Source: Symsagittifera roscoffensis (lineage: Eukaryota; Xenacoelomorpha; Acoela; Convolutidae). Taken from it: a stretch of 64,000 bases of DNA. Positions 55,510 to 64,000 of the stretch are shown piece by piece. The notes under the pieces were generated by a model. It had not been told where the DNA came from. It made no database searches and worked only from the letters and a program-made list of their open reading frames with translations. The translations under genes and the position numbers were made by a program. Numbering within the stretch: the stretch's first letter is position 1; every line of letters starts with the position of its first letter. The stretch covers positions 57,482,338-57,546,337 of the forward strand of contig NC_087064.1 of the NCBI RefSeq assembly GCF_963678635.1. The letters run 5' to 3'.

Positions 55510-57610
55510 TGGTTGATTTAATTCAATGGATGTAATTGGAATACCTGAAGCTTGTTGGTACGAATGGATGTTTAACCACATATCGCAACATACGCCACGA
55601 AGGACCCAAAAACGACAAAATCTTCAACGTTGGGTTAAACCAGAAACCTTGCACTACCTTAATAAGGTTTCTCCTTACAAGTCTTTTCTAAGGCGGAAAA
55701 TTAAGCCATCGGAAGATCAATTACAGAAACTCAAATCCATGACCGATCACTGTGAAACAATGCAAACCAATGAAAGGATTGTGTATGAAGAGAACCTGAG
55801 CAAGCGGCGCAATCAGAATGCCATATTCAAGTACCTCAAAAGTTTAAAGAGATAAATTTCCCCCAACCGTTTGTTATAAATCGTTTGTTGCAAAATCAGA
55901 TAGCGAAAAAGCTAATTTTTTTAACTGCTTTTTCAGTACGATCGTACAAGATCCAAACTATGTATCATTCCATCCAAGTGAGTATACAATTTTCGGAAAT
56001 ATAAAAGTTAGTTTTGGTATAGAAGACATTCGAAACGAGTTAGATCAACTAAAAGTAAACAAGAGTCGAGGGGCCGATGAGCTCCCGCCGGTATTGCTCA
56101 AATCAACCAGCCTAGTTTTATCTAAATCACTTTTTGCTGTATTTCAAAACATTAAGCGCTTAAAGAAATTCCCCGTAGCATAGAAACATGGTATAATTAC
56201 TCCTATTTTTAAATCGGGAAGCAAAAAGGATGCTGAAATTTATAGACCTGTGACTTAACTCAATATCTGTTCAAAGGTTTTCGAACGATTCATGTTCAAA
56301 CCTATTGCGGAGCATTGCAGAAAGTAGTCAATATGGATTCATGCCTCGAAAGTCTGCTAATCTCCAACTCCTTTTTAATCTATCTCAAGTGTATGCTTCT
56401 GTCACAGACCGTAATACGCACATTCTCACCTTTCTGTTAGATTTTTCTAAAGCATTTGACACGATCAAGCATGAAATTCTCCTGAAGAAATTGATTAAAC
56501 TTGGAATATCTGAAGATTTTTTTTGGCTAATACATGATTATCTATCCTGTCGCACCCAATCCGTAAAAGTGAACTCATCAGTATCAGGTAAAATTCCAAT
56601 TTTTCTGGGGTTCCGCAAGGTTCTATAATTGGACCACTCTTATTTTTAATATATATAAATGACTTACCGTTGTCGATATTCTGCACCCTGGTTTTATTGT
56701 TTGCAGATGATCTTAAAATGACTAGCAAAATTTCTACAACGGGTAGTGACCTTTCTCATCTTCAAGAGGACATCAAAAGACTACAAATTTGGAGTGGAAC
56801 CAATTTACTACTCTTTAATATGAAGAACTTTATTAATTTCAAGTTAAATGGACAAACAAGATACAATTCCGCTAATGAATTTTCATTTTCGATTAATAAC
56901 TACAAAATTCCAAAAGTTGTCGCTGCAAAGGATCTCGGTCTGATAATAAGCGAAAATCATAATTGGAGCGAACATATTCAAAGCCGCATTGCAAAAGGAA
57001 TGAAAACTCTGTTTCTATTCAAGCGAAACACGTCTTTTTTAATAACGAGAAATCATATCTGTACAGAGCTACAATAAATCCCCCTCTTTTATATGCCTCG
57101 GAATGCTGGACAGCAAACATATCCGATATGAAAGCAATTGAGAGCTTTAACATAAAAGTTATGTCGTGGGTAAACCCAACTTTGAGTTATTTGGAATGTC
57201 TTGTTACAAACAATCTTCTGCCGCCTATGTATTTTCAGGTACTAAAGGATCTTCTCCTTTACCCGAAGATTCTGTATGGGAAATACAACGTATCCTTCGA
57301 AAATATGTACAGTGTTAACGAGAACTCACGAACGAAGAAGATTACATTGCCTAGAATCATCGCTGAAGTTCAACGACAGGATTTTTGATATCTTACGGGA
57401 TACAGAATCAGTCACACAACATTTCATCGACTTCTTCAACAGCTCAAATCTGAAAAGTGTTCTTTTGGACATGATGTGGAGTTATTTCAAGAGAAATTGG
57501 CACGATTCAAATTCATGCTCTTGGATCTACAGATGTATTTGCAACAGTTGTCGACAAAATCCATGGAAACTATAGGGAGAAATACCTGCAGCTCAAGCTG
57601 CGAATTCTTC
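55510..57610 (+). mobile_element. Non-LTR retrotransposon (LINE) remnant, 5' truncated
   Basis: The pieces follow the LINE ORF2 order: a linker with RRTQKRQNLQRWVKPETLHY and a charged helical stretch (55580-55853), the RT (56000-57080), and a C-terminal domain (57070-57560). No apurinic endonuclease was found upstream, where the ATGG repeat begins. Frameshifts near 55855, 56200, 56320, 56615 and 57080 and an in-frame stop show decay. The end is AT-rich (AATAAAAATAATAATTG) without a clear poly(A) tail or target-site duplication. Confidence 0.78.
56000..57575 (+). pseudogene. LINE reverse transcriptase
   Basis: RT blocks in order: IRNELDQLKVNKSRGADELP (block 1), HGIITPIFKSGSKKDAEIYR-PVT (block 2), SQYGFMPRKSANLQLL, ILTFLLDFSKAFDTIKHEIL (catalytic block A with Asp in LDFSKAFD), VPQGSIIGPLLFL-like sequence (block B, via a frameshift at about 56612), FADDLKMTSKIS (block C, FADD, 56698-56735), and AKDLGLIISENHNWSEHIQS (block D/E). 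The tail has LLYASECWTANISDMKAIES and ends in a Cys-rich motif (SCSWIYRCICNSC). FADD and SKAFD are typical of Jockey/CR1-type LINEs, though I cannot fix the clade. Confidence 0.78.
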
Positions 57611-59895
57611 ATAATAAAAATAATAATTGAATTTGTAATTGAATTTTAAAGCTTGCAGTAAGCAGGCGTTATCAAATCGGAATATAAACTTTCGGGTTGA
57701 CAATTCGTTTAACTGAATCATTTGAATCACCTTATCTTACTTCATAAATAATTCAATTTTTTAAGCGTCTCCGTCACATTTAGTCTGGGGGTAAAGAATA
57801 GGGCTCAAATCTGACCAGGATCTGTTTGTTTTTAAACGAAGTATTCCGTTTCAAAAAAATTGTCGTTTTGATTTTTGTCTGTTTATGTTTTGTCGACGTA
57901 TTTGCCACATCTTAGATTTTTTGCCCTATGCAGTTTTCCTTGTAGTTTTTTTTATGTTTTCATTTACTCCTGCAATTTGTAGTTATACTTGCCTTGACTT
58001 CGTATTTTTTCCTTTTTTTCTTTAAAAAATTTTTCAACCTAAAGGATTTTGGCAGATATTTTATCGGCTTATTAACCTAATGTTTGGTCGTTTGAGGGAG
58101 CCATTTTTTAATGCTTTCTTCCGGATCGCGCAAAACGTTTAAAGTCTCAAAGTAGTTTAAATTTCAGTGTTGTTCATGGCAACATTTTTTGTTTCACTCT
58201 AAAATAGTTTTTCAAGTTTCGTGTCTGGACTTATTTTCCGCAAATTAAGCATCATTCCAGACAAGTCAGTTTGATTTTTTTTGTTTATGGTTTCGGTTTC
58301 TTTGAAAATTTTTTCCGTTTTTTTTTTACCTTATTGCTTGCTTTCCTGTCTGCTTGGTTGCAATGCTGTTTTCGTGGTATCACAAGTGATGTGAAGCTCC
58401 GCTTCGCCTGTGTTCTTATTTGGAGGTCAATTTTGCAACCCCTGGGACAACTCTGACAGCACTCTTTACACTGCACTGCACTCCTCCGCTCCCATGCTGG
58501 CAGCATAATTACTACTTTACATAAGGTCTTATCAATTGGCCTATCATTCATAGACTGGATGAAATTTCTTAAGCCTTCCAAAAAACGATATAACTTAAAC
58601 GTGAAAAAGTTATTTTGTCAAACATGCAAAAATTAATATGCTTAAACATGATCAGATACGTGCCACGCGCCTTTAAATAAAGTATAGATGGCATTGAATT
58701 CTGAATTGAGCCGTACGACAATCTTCTAGTAGTTGTAATACCTTAAGTTTCCATGCTCGTTAAAAACTGTTCGGTGTTTTACACGAACTTCATTAATGGC
58801 ACCCTATTTAGGTATCTGTCCTACCATCTCCGCGCGTCTTTTTTTTTATTCTGGTTTGGAGAAAAGCACATCAGTTCTAAATTGAAGTCGTTTTCAAACT
58901 GCTCGGCGACATAAGAAATTTCAACCTACAAGATTGGGGGGCTTTTTTATTTTTCGTTTTTTCATATTTTGAGCTTTCCGAATTTGAGTGGATTTAGCAA
59001 AAAGATCACAAAATCTTGCCTACCGTATTAGAGGCCGATCTAGGATATTCTCCAAGACGAATGGGAAATGTGCATTAACCAAATTGATTTTTGATCTCTC
59101 AAAAGCGTGAGCCAAACTTTTTTCACGCACTCAAATGTATGCAATTTAGGGTCAAAGATGCCTCCTCTTTGGGCACTTTTTGGTAGGTGTTCACATTAAA
59201 GTTGCGTTTTTCGGTCTGCCAAAAAAAGTTGTATAATTGTCTGCCTTGATGTTTGGTCTGTCAAAAGTATGTGGTGTAAATTAGTACCAAAGTGAGGACG
59301 CTTTGGTTTGCGAGGATGGCGAATTCCCGAGCCGCTAATTTTGGTCCCTGCAACCAATACGTGAAGGCGATGGAAAATATTGTACCGCTTTTAGTCTGGT
59401 TTTGCTCTTGGCTACTATCTCCTTTTCGTTCATGATTAAGCTTGTCTTGTCTAATGTCTCACACTGGTTTAAAATAGAATTTCAATCTGAGCCATTATTC
59501 CGTAACTCTCGGTAACTCTTTTCTCATTCTGTATCCATTTATTGGTCTCAATTACTACGTTGCGCTAGTTCCAAAATGGAAGTAACCACTTATAATTGGT
59601 CCAAATGCATTCGATAGATTTCGATTTAATTACTAGAACCAGTTTGACTCAGTTTGAACTAATCCATTAGACAAAGTTGTTTTGAACTACTTGCACGTAC
59701 GCATTTGTTTGGCTATTTTCTAAGCTAAAACATACGTTGTACACGTTCCTGTGAAACAAGTCTATAAAATCAAGAATTTCAAAGAATTATCATTTTTTTG
59801 CTAAAGTTACTGTTAGTATTAATGAAAATTGAATCTTTTTCCAGGAGTTTATGATTTGTTTGCTTTGACGCCATTGTTATTTCTTTGTGGACTAA
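57611..59895. other. Intergenic stretch upstream of NCAPD2
   Basis: No convincing gene was found. The minus frame 58285-58581 is lysine/cysteine-rich but shows no domain. The 2.3 kb should contain the NCAPD2 promoter and 5' untranslated region. I see no clear TATA box or CpG-rich island. Confidence 0.4.
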
Positions 59896-62800
59896 ATGAT
59901 AATGAAGGAGTTTGTCTTTCCCTTATGCAGGGATGACCTGCTAGTCCAGGGCAGCAGGGAGACATTTTACGTGTCCAAGAGACTCTCAACACCTCAGCTG
60001 GCCCAGGCTGTCAAAGGTCAGTTCTAATTTCAATGAATTCCGTTCCGCATTTTAAAATTTTTACAAATCATTTTTTAAAATAGTTTACATGATCGTTTTA
60101 TATCAACCAGTTTTGTCAAAACGGAAATTCAATTTGCCCAAAGTGAATTTCACTTCACTATAATGGCTGAGTTCTGGGGCTCCTACTTTAAAAATGGATG
60201 CCCTTAACAGTTCAGAACGTGTTGCCATCATTTTGATATTGTTTAGAAGCTGCAGATGAAGTTTCCAGTGGTCCTGGCAAAGGAAGTTTGACTTCATTCT
60301 CGAGTGACTTGGTCTCATCCTCGGGAGTGGTGAAGCTGGCCAATAAATTCAACGTCTATTTTTCACTGATTATGTAAGCTGCATGTGAATTTAACATGGT
60401 GGATCTAGCATCTTTTGGAGGTCGATTATTTAAACTTTTTGAAACTAAGTTAAGACAAAACCTCATTGAAACTTTTTTTAGTCAGCCCTTGGTAGACTGA
60501 AAATAAACTGATTTGATTTTTAGCGATGCCAAAAAAGTGCATATCGACACAGTGAACACTGCATGGCAAAGTTGCTTGGACGGTGAGTTGTTCATTTTGG
60601 TTATTTTAAAGTTTTCAAAAATAGAATAAAATCTAAAATTTCATTTTTATGCAGCACTCTCCAAAGTTATACGATTGATGACAAGTACTGGATTTAATGA
60701 TAAAGCGACCGGCGAAGAGTTACAGTCACTGAGGAATGGACTGAAAATGACATGTTATGTAATCACAGAGCTGATGTGTTTCTATGAAGACACAATTTCA
60801 TCTCAAGCAGAGATATCGTCTATCGCCAATCAGGGAAAACGACGAAAAGTTAGTTTTATTTATAAATCTGGTAGTATATTTATTTGCCTCAGGTTGCTAT
60901 GTTTGCAGGATTTGTACCTAGCTATTTTTTGTACATAACAAACAGCCAGTTGCTATGGAAGCCGCGTCCAATATTTGGGCCACAAAATGAAAGAAAAAAG
61001 TTTTCAGTCTTTGTAATTTGATAATATAGTCTAAGAAACGGCAAGTCAAAATCAGATCGGTTCTAAATTCTGTATTATCTAATCGTATTAGCGCTGAATT
61101 AGTCAATAGCTAAAAATTGAGACTTGATTTCCTCGACTCGAATCAGAACCGAGAGGACTGTAATATGATAATGCCATCGATCATCTACGTGTATTTTTGA
61201 GGAAGTTAAATTGTGGGTAAAACCCGATCCTAGGTTCCTACCTACTCTTCGAAACGTGGTCTGTACAAAATTAATGATGAAAGTTTGTAAGTAAGAGATC
61301 TTATGGGAGGTGATTGAAGTAAATGAAATGACGATCTAAACGCTAGTTACTTACCACCATGCTATTATCTTCATTTTCAGCATAGATCATTGCTGCATCA
61401 TGCAGCTGGATATAAGACTTCGACTCCTAGGGTAACGACTTCTGAAGTATGACTCTCTACACAAATCTATCTATTATTGGCTGAAAATTCCAAAGATAAT
61501 CAAAATTAGCATCCTCTCCTTTCTGAGGTGAGAGAATCTAAATTTGATTATGGTGTTTCAATGAGTTTTGCCCAAACTTTGCGTGGAACTTAGTGGAACT
61601 ACTCTCTTGATTGAACTCCCGAATGTGTTCAACTGATCAACGTTTTTTTGTTTGAGACTGACTCATTTTCTTTCATACTTTTTAAAAACAAACTTCGGAA
61701 TCTGATTGTCTATTATAGTTTTTGGGCATTCGATTGTTCTGGCACGAGAGATTTCGCCTTAGTTGTTGTTATTAGTTTTGAAGCCAGATCGATCTTTGAT
61801 TGTAGAAACACTCGCAAGATGTGTTCGGTGGTAAGAATGGCAGCAATGACTTGGTAGACGTAGACAAGTGGAGTGGGGAGAGGCAGAGAGCACTGAGTGA
61901 TTTGGCAGACTTGTTCGCATGCAGGAATCTCAGCTCACTCTGGGCCAATTGTGGAGACAGTAGTGGTGGCGAGTCGATGTCTGGTGCTGCGGTTGTAGAA
62001 GAGGCACTCGTCAGGTAATTAGTTGTGCTCGGTGTATAGTTTGAATAGAAAAAATGTCAGTTAAGTTAAGGTAATTGATCCACGGGGAAATAAGCCAATA
62101 TACGGGCTGTTAAACGAATTAGTGAAATGACTGAGAACAAAATATACCGTGTTAAGTTGGCTGCTATTAAATTGTAGGACACCATATTTTTGGAACCGTT
62201 ACCTTGCGAAACGTTGCCTGATCTTTGCAAGTAACGAGCCTTAATCATGGTGAGTCTGCAAAAAACCGACCTTTTGACTGTGAGGAGGAGGCCTTAGCGG
62301 CTTCCCCATCGTTATCCAGTGGCATCGTGGTATGTGATAAAAAGGAGCCTTAAGTTTTTTGGCCGAGAGAAGCTTAAATTAGACGGAACTTAGCCTTCTA
62401 AATTCATATGTCATGTGATCATATGTCGTAACAATCAATTTAACGTCTTTTGTTGTCAGGGCAGTTCTAAAGTCTGTGGCACAGTGTCTGGAGAATCCAG
62501 AGTTCGGCAAGAGCCAGGCTCAGAACAACAAAAGTGTAGTGGCCGAATTGCTGTCTAAAATTTTATCGAATAACCCACACCACGTGAATGGTTAGTAGTA
62601 TATTAATTGAAATTATTGTCCGAATTGCATTGATCGATACTTCTTTTGACGATTCTGAGAAAAAGTCATATCTTGTTCACAATACTTCAGTAAAAAAAAA
62701 ATTCTGCCAAAAATGCCTGCGCAATTGAAGTGTAATTTTTCTGTAAATTTAATGCAATAGAAAATCATTACTTTTCTAAGAGTCACAAGAAATCATGGTA

Positions 62801-63073
62801 TGTTTTTGCATCGAATAACTGAAATTGTGTACGGTCTCTCCCCTTGTACATGCTTTTAGAATACTTTCAACTATTTTAAGCTCCGACCATTTGAAATATG
62901 GGGAGAAACTTTGTATTCGGATGTGTTTTAGTTTTTTTTTTGTTTTCCACGCAAAATCAGGAGCCACAAATAATCATCAATATAGGTCGAGTGATGCATC
63001 ATATCAAGCCCTTTCAATCGTGGTTCGAACGACATTAAAAATATTCAAAATGTTCCCAGTATTGACAAAACAG
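59896..63073 (+). CDS. NCAPD2: Condensin I subunit CAP-D2 (condensin complex subunit 1), 5' part
   Basis: Predicted exons: 59896-60016, 60247-60373, 60524-60582, 60655-60848, 61806-62014, 62460-62590, with a seventh likely at 62961-63073. Introns are GT-AG and phases stay consistent for about 280 codons before exon 7. The start reads KEFVFPLCRDDLLVQGS, matching the EF.LPLS..ELL..G opening of vertebrate CAP-D2. Exon 4 has LRNGLKMTCYVITELM, exon 5 GERQRALSDLADLF then NLSSLWANC, exon 6 AVLKSVAQCLENPEFGKSQA then VAELLSKILSNN. These correspond in order to LNALKMNCYALIRLL, EERQPILQLLTQLL, IRHLWN, CCYRLLENP and EAITHLLGVAL of CAP-D2. CAP-D2 is a HEAT-repeat subunit (usually about 1400 residues) that binds DNA and helps condensin I compact mitotic chromosomes. 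The gene continues beyond the window. Upstream of the ATG is an in-frame stop. A splice-acceptor-like CTTTCCCTTATGCAG lies inside exon 1. Confidence 0.85.
62961..63073 (+). CDS. NCAPD2: NCAPD2 candidate exon 7
   Basis: Follows GCAAAATCAG and, in the phase left by exon 6, stays open: ATNNHQYRSSDASYQALSIV, VRTTLKIFKMFPVLTKQ. The second half fits the VKIIQMLQHFEHLAPVL stretch of CAP-D2. The donor at 63074 (GTTTTA) is weak. The frame remains open to TAG at 63137, so a donor at 63129 (GTTTAC) is an alternative. A second acceptor (AATATAG, 62985) would give an early stop. Confidence 0.5.
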
Positions 63074-64000
63074 GTTTTAAATTTTTTAAATTTTGATCTG
63101 AATTCGAGCGAGAAAAGCCAGCGAACAGGTTTACAATAGGTATTTTAATAGCTTAATTTCACCCGTGAAAATTTAGGTTTACTCGAGTAAAATTAATTTT
63201 TTGGCAAAAAGAATGAAATTAAAAAAAAATTTCTTGATTTTTTGTTTTTCTTGTCATATTTCTAGAAGTTGTTGCCCAACTTGATTATTTTACTAATATT
63301 GTCGAATATGCCTAGTTTTTTTTGTTCAGATCCTTTCATTACACTTTGCAAAAAAAAAGATTCTCGGATTTTTTCCAGCTTCGTAAGTTTTGTTCTGCTG
63401 CTAATTTAAAATTAAAGTGTGTTGCTGGGCATGTTGATAAAAATAGCAATATTGAAATTGTATGGGATTGGGTTTTTCATTCTTATTTCGATTTTGTAGT
63501 TTTTTTACTCCCCGCTGAAATTGTAGTTTTTCACGAGGACTACTGTCGATTTTCAAAAAAAGGGGTTTAAATGATATGACCGCCCACTCCCCTGTGTGTC
63601 TGCATAATCTCCTAGTCTTTTTTAATTTAACGCACTGTCTATAGCCTTCGAAAGCACTTTATTGCACTGTCCACAGCCAGTCTGTGGTATGTATTTGAAC
63701 CATAGGATTTTTTGTTTTCTTTAAAACTACCTCGTAAATCTGAGATTTTGGGTTCAATGGATAGAACAGGTTGTGGGAAGCTCCCCTGCAGAATCGGCCA
63801 CGCCCATTTTTTTACCACAAAGTGTTATGAACCTCGGAATAGTCAAAAGTTTGATTTTTTGAATGCTTATTGAATGTTGTTGACTTCAATAAGTGGTCAA
63901 TAAATGGATTTCAATAAATGGTCTTATTGACATTTCTGAAAAAAAATCTTATCTTTTTCACAAAGCTCATGTACGAAAAAAAATATGCGAAAATACCTGT
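63074..64000. other. NCAPD2 intronic sequence to the window edge
   Basis: AT-rich, with poly-A/poly-T runs. The open frame 63322-63570 shows no match to the next CAP-D2 segment. No further exon could be supported. Confidence 0.4.

Noticed and set aside
58285-58581. 98-codon Lys/Cys-rich minus-strand frame upstream of NCAPD2
   Set aside because: No start context, splice signals or recognisable domain. The lysine-rich end derives from A/T-rich runs.
63322-63570. Open frame in the last intron as a further NCAPD2 exon
   Set aside because: The translation does not resemble the next CAP-D2 segment, and no matching splice phase was found.

Overview
This is a window of AT-rich animal nuclear DNA, most likely from an invertebrate. 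Three things support that. Near the right end is the 5' part of a spliced gene whose predicted protein matches the start of the condensin I subunit CAP-D2 (NCAPD2). Most of the rest is decayed Penelope-like, Ty3/Gypsy-like and LINE retroelements. There is no bacterial-style gene packing. I cannot name the species.

Layout. 1-9 kb: AT-rich sequence with a diverged direct repeat, a minus-strand Penelope-like remnant (about 2.2-3.3 kb) and a minus-strand Ty3/Gypsy integrase remnant (about 7.6-8.5 kb). 9-25 kb: a nested cluster of plus-strand Penelope-like copies alternating with a roughly 1.0-1.6 kb LTR-like repeat ('A family'). These elements carry an SGNH-like ORF1, a reverse transcriptase with LPKIHK-like and YVDD-type motifs, and a terminal GIY-YIG nuclease. 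Their RT appears to hold a PHD-type zinc finger between the 'AMG' block and the YVDD box. 25-30 kb: a GC-richer minus-strand block ('X') with two open ORFs (344 and 285 codons, same frame, separated by one TGA) and a third, frameshifted coding region. I do not recognise any of them. A-family repeats flank the block on both sides. 31-43 kb: a minus-strand Ty3/Gypsy-type gag gene split by a 10.6 kb tandem array. Each unit of about 1.14 kb is roughly 350 bp of gag plus 784 bp of non-gag sequence. 43-51 kb: the gag leader with a duplicated TATA/hairpin module, a GGAGGGT-rich minisatellite, a solitary 784-bp unit, and two A-family blocks lying in a 3 kb direct duplication. 51-53.6 kb: a more diverged Penelope-like element with hammerhead-like motifs near both ends. 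54.7-55.5 kb: a degenerate ATGG-type tandem repeat. 55.5-57.6 kb: a LINE (non-LTR) reverse transcriptase remnant. 59.9-64 kb: NCAPD2 exons and introns, running off the right edge.

Only NCAPD2 looks like a functioning host gene. Its product would join the SMC2/SMC4, CAP-G and CAP-H subunits of condensin I to compact mitotic chromosomes. Everything else is best read as mobile-element debris, apart from the two intact X ORFs, whose origin is open. All identifications come from reading translations by eye. No database search was run.
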